A stretch of DNA of 45,110 nt from a bacterium (lineage in GTDB: Bacteria; Chloroflexota; Dormibacteria; UBA8260; Bog-877). The stretch is taken from assembly GCA_021791345.1 (NCBI GenBank), contig JAJYWT010000017.1, positions 659 through 45,768 of the forward strand, written 5' to 3'. This document shows positions 36,531 through 43,325 of the stretch, piece after piece. A program made the translations under genes and the position numbers. Under the pieces are notes generated by a model, which was not told the DNA's origin, did not search any database, and was given only the letters and a program-made list of their open reading frames with translations. Positions within the stretch are counted from its first letter, which is position 1; the number at the start of each line of letters is the position of its first letter.

Positions 36531-37311
36531 AGATGACGCTCTGCGCCTTGGTGGAGTGAGCCTTGGCTCGCGGCTGATCCACGGCACCGGTAAGTTCTCG
36601 TCCGCCGGGGTGCTGGGCGAGGCGATCCGAGCCTCCGGCGCCCAGATGATCACGCTGGCGGTCCGGCGCCTGCATCTCGACGGCGACCGGCGTTCCGAGC
36701 TGGAGGGAATCGACCTGACCAGCTACACCCTGCTCCCCAACACCGCTGGCGCGACCAGCGCGCAGGAGGCGGTGCGGCTCGCCCGCCTGGCCCGAGCCGC
36801 GGGGTTGTCAGACTTCATCAAGGTGGAGGTGGTGGGCGAGCCCGAGACGCTCCTGCCCGATCCCATCGAGACCCTGACGGCGACCGCGCAGCTGGTCAAG
36901 GAGGGCTTCACGGTGATGCCCTACGCGAGTGACGACGTCGCTCTGGCCCTTCGCCTGGCGGAAGCGGGCGCGGCGGCGGTGATGCCTGGCGCCGCGCCGA
37001 TCGGCTCCACCCTGGGTGTCCTCAACGCCCACAACCTGCGCCTGATAATCGCCAAGTGCCCGGTCCCCGTGATCGTCGACGCGGGGCTGGCGGCGCCTTC
37101 GGACGCGGCCCGGGTGATGGAGTGGGGGGCGGATGGGGTGCTGGTGAACACCGGGATCGCCAGGGCCGGCGACCCGGTCGCCATGGCGCGCGCATTCTCA
37201 GCGGCGGTCGCCGCGGGTCGGGCTGCCCACCGGGCCGGGTTGGCCGAGGAGGCTCATGCCCGGGCCAGCTCTCCCACGGAGGGAATGCCATCGGCGCCGG
37301 TTCGACCCTGA
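36523..37311 (+). CDS. thiG: Thiazole synthase ThiG
   Basis: ThiG builds the thiazole phosphate of thiamine from deoxyxylulose-5-phosphate, dehydroglycine and ThiS thiocarboxylate. The 262-residue product has LIHGTGKFSS, ITLAVRRLHL, LLPNTAGATSAQEAV, the Schiff-base Lys100 in DFIKVEVVGE, MPYASDD and the phosphate-binding MEWGADGVLVNTGIA. The GTG at 36523 follows GGAGGTGG and overlaps the ThiE-ThiS stop. The C-terminal ~20 residues are Ala/Pro-rich and poorly conserved. The neighbouring fused ThiS is its natural sulfur donor. Confidence 0.95.
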   Translation: MTEDDALRLGGVSLGSRLIHGTGKFSSAGVLGEAIRASGAQMITLAVRRLHLDGDRRSELEGIDLTSYTLLPNTAGATSAQEAVRLARLARAAGLSDFIKVEVVGEPETLLPDPIETLTATAQLVKEGFTVMPYASDDVALALRLAEAGAAAVMPGAAPIGSTLGVLNAHNLRLIIAKCPVPVIVDAGLAAPSDAARVMEWGADGVLVNTGIARAGDPVAMARAFSAAVAAGRAAHRAGLAEEAHARASSPTEGMPSAPVRP

Positions 37312-37379
37312 CCGGGCGTGGGGACGCCGGCCCACGCCACGCGGGCTGGGAGACGGGTGAAGGCGCCACCCTGGGCGAT

Positions 37380-38330
37380 GTGGGTGAGGAGGCGATTCTC
37401 GACCGCCTGGTCTGCCTGGCCGGCTCCGGAGGCGCGGTCCCGGCCGGCGACGACGCCGCCGGCTGGGAGCAGGACGCGGGATTAGTGCTCATCTCCACCG
37501 ACAGCATGGTGGAGGGGGTGCACTTTCGCAGGGCCTACCAAAGCCCTTACCAACTGGGGCGGAAGGCCTGGGCCCAGGCGACGTCCGACATCGCGGCCAT
37601 GGGCGCCTGGCCACGGCTCGGGGTGGTGGCGGCGGTGTTCCCGGAGTCGACGCCGGCAGCGGCGGCCGAGGCCGTGCAGCTGGGTCTGGTGGACGCGGCG
37701 GAGTCGGTCGGGGCCAGGGTAGTCGGGGGAGACCTCAGCTCCGGTCCGGTGGTGTTCCTAGGCGTGACCATAGTCGGCAGCGTCAGGGGCGGGGCCCCGC
37801 TCCGGCTGGGTGGAGCCCGGCCGGGAGACCGTCTGCTGTTGACCGGCAGGCTGGGCTGGGCCGCCGCGGCGCTGGCCGCCCTCGAATCAGGAGACCCCTC
37901 CCGTGGAGTGCCCGGCTCCTGGATGAAGCGGCTCCTCGACCCCAGCCCCCGCCTCTTGGAGGGGGAGCAGCTGAGGCGGCTGGGCTGTTCCGCGCTCACG
38001 GATGTCAGCGACGGCCTGCTGCTGGACGCGGGGCGCATGGCCCGCGCGAGCCAGGTCGCGATCGAGCTTTGGGCGGACCGCCTCGAGGAGACGGGGGTCG
38101 GCCCCGGGCTCGGGCTGGCCCTGGCTGGGGGTGAGGACTACGAGCTGTTGGCGGCGGCGCCGGCTGCGACCATGGCCCAGCTGACCGGGCGCTGGCCGGC
38201 AGGACTGGCCCCCCTCAGCGTGGTTGGAACAGTCCGGGCGGGGGAGGGGGTCACGGTGCTGGACCGGGAGGGTGGTCGGCCGCTGACATTGGACGTCGCC
38301 CATGGCTATCAGCACTTCAAGGGGGCCTGA
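37380..38330 (+). CDS. thiL: Thiamine-monophosphate kinase
   Basis: ThiL phosphorylates thiamine phosphate to the cofactor thiamine diphosphate. The product has the AIR-synthase-type fold with AGDDAAGW, LISTDSMVEGVHF, KAWAQATSDIAAMGAWP, VVGGDLSSGPV, TDVSDGLLLDAGRMA and LAGGEDYELL, all expected. The start is uncertain. The only conventional in-frame codon close to the family N-terminus (VGEEAILDRL) is GTG 37380, giving 316 residues. A CTG at 37308 that overlaps the thiG stop (CTGA) would give 340. It completes a thiE-thiS, thiG, thiL set; thiC and thiF are not in view. Confidence 0.92.
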   Translation: MGEEAILDRLVCLAGSGGAVPAGDDAAGWEQDAGLVLISTDSMVEGVHFRRAYQSPYQLGRKAWAQATSDIAAMGAWPRLGVVAAVFPESTPAAAAEAVQLGLVDAAESVGARVVGGDLSSGPVVFLGVTIVGSVRGGAPLRLGGARPGDRLLLTGRLGWAAAALAALESGDPSRGVPGSWMKRLLDPSPRLLEGEQLRRLGCSALTDVSDGLLLDAGRMARASQVAIELWADRLEETGVGPGLGLALAGGEDYELLAAAPAATMAQLTGRWPAGLAPLSVVGTVRAGEGVTVLDREGGRPLTLDVAHGYQHFKGA

Positions 38331-38337
38331 CCGCGGC

Positions 38338-38772
38338 ATGGTGACGGTCATCACCCATACGCCCGACGAGACCATGGCCCTGGGCCGCCGCCTGGGCGAG
38401 CATCTGCGTCCGGGCGACTGCCTGGGCCTAAGCGGTGACCTGGGTGCCGGCAAGACGACTCTCACCAAGGGCCTGGTGGACGGCGCAGGCGGGGACGATG
38501 ACGTGCGCAGCCCGACCTTCCTGCTGCATCAGGTGCATCCGGGCCGGATCACGCTGCACCATCTGGATCTCTACCGCCTCCCCCAGGGCACCGATCTCAG
38601 CACCCTCGGCCTGGAGGAGCTGCTGGTGGATGGGGCGGCGGTGGTGGAGTGGTCCGAGCGCGCCGACCCCTCGTGGTTCAACGGCACGATCGAGCTGTCG
38701 GTCCAGGGCGAGCTCTCCCGGGAGGTGAAGCTGACGCTCCCGGCGCATCTGGAGGAGGCCCTGGATGGCTGA
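38338..38772 (+). CDS. tsaE: tRNA t6A biosynthesis ATPase TsaE
   Basis: TsaE is the ATPase that resets the TsaB-TsaD complex during synthesis of N6-threonylcarbamoyl-adenosine at tRNA position 37. The 144-residue product has Walker A GDLGAGKTT (33-41), SPTFLLHQVH, HHLDLYRL and VVEWSERA, which define the family. An ATG at 38302, inside thiL, would add 12 residues. The inner ATG fits the family better. It overlaps tsaB by eight bases, in the conserved tsaE-tsaB-rimI-tsaD order. Confidence 0.94.
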   Translation: MVTVITHTPDETMALGRRLGEHLRPGDCLGLSGDLGAGKTTLTKGLVDGAGGDDDVRSPTFLLHQVHPGRITLHHLDLYRLPQGTDLSTLGLEELLVDGAAVVEWSERADPSWFNGTIELSVQGELSREVKLTLPAHLEEALDG

Positions 38773-39412
38773 GGCGTCGCCGGTCCAGCTCGGGCTCGAC
38801 CTCTCAGTGCGCGGCGAGGGGATGGCGCTGCTGGTGCGCGGGGCCGACGTGGTCGAGCTGAGGGCCGGCCTCCACCAGGTGGCCTCGGTCGCGGCCGCCG
38901 TCCGGGACCTCGCCGACGCCGCCGGCTCCCAGCTGGCGGGGGTGGTGGTGGCCCGCGGCCCGGGTTCGTACATCGGAGTGCGCTCCGCGCTCGCCGCCGC
39001 GATCGGGCTGGCCCAGGCACGCCGGCTCCCGCTCGGCCTGGTGGGGAGCCTGGCGGTGGTGGCACACCGCGTCGACCCTGGCCCGGGTCGCCTGGTGGTG
39101 GCGGTCGGCGCCGGTCGAGGGGGGCTGTTCGTGCAGCGGTTCACCGCCGCCGGAGATGGGGATGATGTTCGCTGGCAGGAGGTTGGCCCCGCCGAGGCGA
39201 TGAGCCTCGCCTCACCTCCCGACGGGGCGCTGGATGGCGACCTTTTGCTGGACCCCGGTTCGGTCGTGGAACGCCCGCTCGGGGAACGGGTGGCGGCGGT
39301 GCGATCGGGAGAGGAGGCGTTGGCGCTGCTGATCGCCCGCGGCGGCTACGCCGTCAGCGGCTACGATCTGGTCAGCGCCGACTACGGCGTCAGACGAGGA
39401 GATCCCACGTGA
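38765..39412 (+). CDS. tsaB: tRNA t6A biosynthesis protein TsaB
   Basis: TsaB is the non-catalytic scaffold that pairs with TsaD in t6A formation. The 215-residue product has a degenerate ASKHA fold with LGLDLSVRGEGMALLV, VVVARGPGSYIGVRSALAAAIGLAQ and PLGLVGSLAVVAH. The GPGSYIGVR segment corresponds to the usual GPGSFTGLR. It overlaps tsaE by eight bases and rimI by four (GTGA). Confidence 0.93.
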   Translation: MAEASPVQLGLDLSVRGEGMALLVRGADVVELRAGLHQVASVAAAVRDLADAAGSQLAGVVVARGPGSYIGVRSALAAAIGLAQARRLPLGLVGSLAVVAHRVDPGPGRLVVAVGAGRGGLFVQRFTAAGDGDDVRWQEVGPAEAMSLASPPDGALDGDLLLDPGSVVERPLGERVAAVRSGEEALALLIARGGYAVSGYDLVSADYGVRRGDPT

Positions 39413-39966
39413 TCCTGATCGGGCAGCGGCTGGCGATCAAGCCGATGCAGTTGGGGGACATCCCGGCGGTGCGGGCGATCGAGCTCGACGTCTTCCCCAC
39501 CCCCTGGCCCAGCAACGCCTATCAGCGTGAGCTGAGCGGCAATCGCTCGGCGCACTACTCGTGTCTGTGGAAGGAGTCGGAGATCGCCGCCTACAGCGGG
39601 CTCTGGAACGTCGGCGAGGAGGCCCACGTGACCACCATCGGGGTGCGCCGTAGCGACCAGGGGCAGGGGCTGGGCAAGGTCATGTTCGCCTACCTGGTCA
39701 ACCTCTCCTACGAGCTCAGGGCCAACTTCATCAGCCTCGAGGTGCGCCCCACCAACGAGGTCGCGATCCACCTCTACGAGAGCTTCGGGTTCAAGGTCCT
39801 GGGGAGGCGCCGGGGCTACTACACCGACAACGGCGAGGATGCCATGGTGATGTGGTCTGACCTCATCCACGCCCCCCGGTTCAAGCAGCGCTTCCTGGAG
39901 ATCATGAAGGACATCGAGGTGGAAGGGATGGGTCAGCCACCGGATCCGGGGTGGCCCAGATCTTGA
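39409..39966 (+). CDS. rimI: Ribosomal protein S18-alanine N-acetyltransferase (GNAT family)
   Basis: RimI acetylates protein N-termini, classically S18. The 185-residue product has the GNAT pattern VTTIGVRRSDQGQGLGKVM (acetyl-CoA loop), NFISLEVRPTNEVAIHLYESFGFKVLGRRRGYY and the substrate-loop region FPTPWPSNAYQREL. About 30 C-terminal residues extend beyond the usual domain and overlap tsaD by 16 bases. The GTG overlaps the tsaB stop. Its location inside the t6A cluster is widely conserved. Confidence 0.93.
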   Translation: MILIGQRLAIKPMQLGDIPAVRAIELDVFPTPWPSNAYQRELSGNRSAHYSCLWKESEIAAYSGLWNVGEEAHVTTIGVRRSDQGQGLGKVMFAYLVNLSYELRANFISLEVRPTNEVAIHLYESFGFKVLGRRRGYYTDNGEDAMVMWSDLIHAPRFKQRFLEIMKDIEVEGMGQPPDPGWPRS

Positions 39967-40958
39967 GGCTGTTGGCGATCGAGACCTCGTGCGACGAGAC
40001 GGCGGCGGCCCTGGTGTCGGATTCCTTCTCGGTCGAGAGCTCGGTGGTCGCGTCCCAGGCCAAGGCGCATGCGGCCTACGGCGGCGTGGTCCCGGAGTTG
40101 GCGGCGCGGATGCACCTGGAGCGGATCGCCGGGGTGGTCAAGGCCGCCATGGCCCCGTTGGAGCAGGACTTCTCGGCGCTCGACGGGGTGGCCGTGACCA
40201 GGGGACCTGGGCTGGTGGGCTGCCTGGCGGTTGGGGCCAGCTACGCGCAGGCGCTCGCCGCCGGGGCCGGCCTGCCTGTGGTGGGGGTGAACCACATGAC
40301 CGGCCACGTGCTGGCGGCGGAGATCGAGGACCCTCAGCTGGAACCACCGTTCGTCGGGCTGGTGGTGAGCGGCGGGCACACCGACTTGATCCACTACCGG
40401 TCCCACCAGGACGTGGAGCTTCTCGGTGCGACCCGGGACGACGCGGTCGGCGAGGCGTTCGACAAGGTGGCGCGCATGCTGGGCTTGCCATACCCCGGAG
40501 GTCCGGAGATCGACCGGGTGGCGCAGCTGGGGGATCCGAACCGCTTCCGGCTGCCGCGGCCGGTGCTGCCCAACTTCGGGTTCTCGTTCAGCGGGCTGAA
40601 GACGGCAGTGCTCTACCTGCTTCGCGATCTCGGAGAGGTCGACGAGCAGACCCGGGCGGATGTGGCGGCAGCCTTCAGGCTGGCGGCGGTGGAGACCCTC
40701 TGCCTCCAGCTGGAGGCGGCCGTGGAGCAGACCGGTTGCCGGCGGGCGGTGCTGGCGGGCGGGGTGGCCAGCAACCGGCTGCTGCGAGAGATGGCGCGGG
40801 CCCGGTTGGAGGGCCTGGCCGAGCTGACCATCCCCGCCCCTCCCCTGTGCACCGACAATGCGGCGATGATCGGGGCGGCGGGGGTGGTCCGCCTTCAGAT
40901 CCATGGGTTCGACTCCAGTCCCCTGGAGATCGATCCGGGCCTGCGGGCCTACGCCTGA
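39951..40958 (+). CDS. tsaD: tRNA N6-adenosine threonylcarbamoyltransferase TsaD
   Basis: TsaD transfers the threonylcarbamoyl group onto A37 of ANN-decoding tRNAs. The 335-residue product begins AQILRLLAIETSCDETA. It has the iron-binding His115 and His119 in VNHMTGH, VSGGHTDL, KVARMLGLPYPGGPEID, SFSGLKTAV, LAGGVASNRLLR and CTDNAAMIG, all conserved. The GTG at 39951 overlaps rimI by 16 bases. It is the last gene of the long + strand run. Confidence 0.96.
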   Translation: MAQILRLLAIETSCDETAAALVSDSFSVESSVVASQAKAHAAYGGVVPELAARMHLERIAGVVKAAMAPLEQDFSALDGVAVTRGPGLVGCLAVGASYAQALAAGAGLPVVGVNHMTGHVLAAEIEDPQLEPPFVGLVVSGGHTDLIHYRSHQDVELLGATRDDAVGEAFDKVARMLGLPYPGGPEIDRVAQLGDPNRFRLPRPVLPNFGFSFSGLKTAVLYLLRDLGEVDEQTRADVAAAFRLAAVETLCLQLEAAVEQTGCRRAVLAGGVASNRLLREMARARLEGLAELTIPAPPLCTDNAAMIGAAGVVRLQIHGFDSSPLEIDPGLRAYA

Positions 40959-41149
40959 GCGGTCCACGCCCGCTGGCCCTTCGATCTCCAGGCGATGGTC
41001 CGCCGGCTGATGGTGCGGTGCTCAGGCTCGCCCATGTCTCCTCGGGCCCAGCCCGCTACCCGCTGGCGACGAGCGACTGTGAGCCGAAAGCTGCGCGGTG
41101 CAGGCGGCGGGAGTTCGCCAGCCCGTGATGCTTCGCCGCTTACGATCAG
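40959..41149. other. Convergent intergenic region after tsaD
   Basis: These 191 bases lie between the ends of tsaD (+) and the 579-residue protein (-). GCCTGAGC (40953-40960, spanning the tsaD stop) pairs perfectly with GCTCAGGC (41020-41027), 59 bases apart. No U-tract terminator is visible on either strand, so how transcription stops here is unclear. Confidence 0.4.
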
Positions 41150-42889
41150 CTAGCCGAAGTCACGGAGGTGCCGGACCGGCAGGTACTCGGCGCTGCCGCC
41201 GACACCGAGCAGATGCCCGCTGACGCGCCGCGCCGCCGCGCGCGCTCTTCGGTATTCGGAGCTGTAGACGAGACTTCCCGTAGCCAGCGCCACGATCCCC
41301 TCCACTGGGAGTGCGACCGGGGAGCCCAGGGCCAGCGCGGCACCGGTCGCCGCCGCGCTGGCGGCTCCGCCGATCAGCATCTCCACCTTGGCGTGGCTCC
41401 TCACGGCAGCCTGGGCTCGGTGCTGGGCGAGGGCGGAAGCACGGCCCTCGAGTCCCGCCGATATCTTCCTGGCGTCCTCGTCGCGGATCGACCACAGGAA
41501 GGTGCCGGCCGCGTTCAGCTCCGGGCCCAGCGGCACCAGGGTGAACTCATCCAAGATCGGCGGGAGGTTGCCGCGCCTCCGGCAGAACAGTTCCAATCCG
41601 TCGCCGCAGCGGTCGAGCACCTCCTTCAACAGTCGCTGGCCGGTTTGGCTCGTGGGGGTTGAGTGTCGGGTGGTCACGTACTGCACGGCCGGATGGCGCT
41701 CGGGGGCCGAGCCGGCGGCCTCGGCCGCAGCCAGCAGGCCGGTGTCGAAGTAGAAGGTGCGCATCGGATTCTTGGCCACGGCGCTCAGGTAGACCGCCTG
41801 AGCCAGCCTGGTCCACTCGGGCGTCGGCCGCTTGCCGGCGTGATGGGCCTCGTGGGCGCAGCTCAGGACCTCCTCGATGTCGGCGATCAGCGAGTACGCC
41901 TTAGCCGTGACGAGCCGGCTCCACCGTTCGAAGTAGGCGAGGGCTCCAAGGTCATCTTCCGGAGGCCGCTGGTCCAGGTGGAGCCGGAGCGACCCCGGGG
42001 GCAGAAGCTCCAGCAACTCCTCCTCCGCCCCTTGGTCAGGGTCGTCAGGCAGGAGCATGCCGTAGCGTTCACTCGGGATGGTCAGGCCGCTGGAGGCGGA
42101 TTGCACCGAGTACCGATTGCGAACACTGTCGAAGCCCTCCGGCGACTGCAGTATCGGAGACCAGTAGAAGCGGATCCCAGACAGATAGAAGTGGGTGCTG
42201 TGTTGGCACTGATACGGCAGAAATCGCGTGAAGAGGCCCTTCCTCTGGATCCCGAAGGTCAAAGCGTCCTTCACCGCTTGGATCTGCCCGGCGAGCACCA
42301 GGGAGAGGGTGGGGTCCTCCTGGTGCGGCCCGGTGATCTGCCGGTAGTAGCGGCTGTACTGGTCGGAGCGCTGCTTTCGAAAGTCTTCCTCCAATTCGCT
42401 CCACACCTTGGCCAGCCTCTTGGAGGCACGACTGTAGGGATGCCGCAGGTGCAGGAACCGGTTCGGCGTGGCGTGCAGCGCCTGTCCCAGCAGGATCGCC
42501 AGCTCACCGAGCTGCCAGCAGTAGTACAGGCCCCGAAATGGGGACAGGTAGAGCCCTGGGGCCTGCAGGGAGTCTTGGAGGCAGGTGTCGGAGAAGCTGG
42601 GCAGAAAGATCGGCTCCCCGTCCACCTCCACGGACATCGCGTCCACGTAGTCGAGGAGAGTGTCCACCGGGGCGCGATCGGCTGACGCCTTGGCGTGGCC
42701 CATCTCGACCAGCCTGGCTACCAGGGCCGGTGCGGTCCTCTCTGCCTCGGAGACGACTCGGAGGTAGCGCTTCGTGAAGTCCACCGCCCACGGATGGCTC
42801 GCCAGCGCCTTGAGATCGCCCCGGGTTGCGGACAGCCAGTGGTCGAGGGCCGTCTCAAGCGCCCGGGAGGGATCGCGCGCACTGACCAC
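41150..42889 (-). CDS. Uncharacterised 579-residue protein
   Basis: I do not recognise this protein. The frame is open for 579 codons with a GTG start at 42889 after GAGGA, and the composition reads like a real protein. It is rich in aromatic, His and charged residues, without the repetitive Arg/Ala look of the surrounding false frames. The N-terminal ~240 residues are mostly helical, with SFSDTCLQDSLQAPGLYLSPF, YYCWQLGELAILLGQAL and DQYSRYYRQITGPHQEDPTL. A middle part has FLPYQCQHSTHFYLSGIRFY, then EEVLSCAHEAHHAGKRP. Near residues 504-542 there is a Gly/Ala-rich hydrophobic stretch (GGAASAAATGAALALG) that could be one or two membrane segments. No signal peptide is present. It stands alone on the minus strand. 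No function is assigned. Confidence 0.75.
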   Translation of the reverse strand: MVSARDPSRALETALDHWLSATRGDLKALASHPWAVDFTKRYLRVVSEAERTAPALVARLVEMGHAKASADRAPVDTLLDYVDAMSVEVDGEPIFLPSFSDTCLQDSLQAPGLYLSPFRGLYYCWQLGELAILLGQALHATPNRFLHLRHPYSRASKRLAKVWSELEEDFRKQRSDQYSRYYRQITGPHQEDPTLSLVLAGQIQAVKDALTFGIQRKGLFTRFLPYQCQHSTHFYLSGIRFYWSPILQSPEGFDSVRNRYSVQSASSGLTIPSERYGMLLPDDPDQGAEEELLELLPPGSLRLHLDQRPPEDDLGALAYFERWSRLVTAKAYSLIADIEEVLSCAHEAHHAGKRPTPEWTRLAQAVYLSAVAKNPMRTFYFDTGLLAAAEAAGSAPERHPAVQYVTTRHSTPTSQTGQRLLKEVLDRCGDGLELFCRRRGNLPPILDEFTLVPLGPELNAAGTFLWSIRDEDARKISAGLEGRASALAQHRAQAAVRSHAKVEMLIGGAASAAATGAALALGSPVALPVEGIVALATGSLVYSSEYRRARAAARRVSGHLLGVGGSAEYLPVRHLRDFG

Positions 42890-43325
42890 TTCTCATCCTC
42901 GAGCGCGGCGGAGAAAGGACTGCGGTGCTCCAAACCATTGCGGAGCGACCAAGCACAGGCCCGTCACAGCGGTGAGCGCCGCCGCCGGTCGCAGTATGTC
43001 GAGCTCCGGAGCACTTGTCAACGGCATCTGTCCGTCTCGCCCATTTTCATCCCCGGCCCGCAGCCGAGAGATGCCGATTGCAGGGTGGCCCATGGGGCCA
43101 GATGGGCCGCTCCGGTCCCAGGGATCGCCTATTACACGGGGGCCATGGCCCGAAGCTGAGCGGAGACGGTTTCGGTGCTGCGCGTTGCCGCCGGACCTGC
43201 GAGCGTGGATCCGAGCGACCCGGAACGCGCTCGGTGGTCGCTCGCGGACTGCCGTAAGCTTGCCCTCGGTGCGGACGTGGGGTTCGCCCCGCCCTTGACG
43301 ATCCTGGATGGGAGGTGCATCGACC
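42890..43325. other. Divergent intergenic region before the substrate-binding protein
   Basis: This 436-base region should carry promoters for two divergent genes. No strong sigma-70 match was found. Two related palindromes are visible: TGGCCC-ATG-GGGCCA (43086-43100) and GGGCCATGGCCC (43140-43151), with centres about 52 bp apart. Several short open frames appear to be by-products of high GC. No RNA gene was recognised. Confidence 0.45.
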
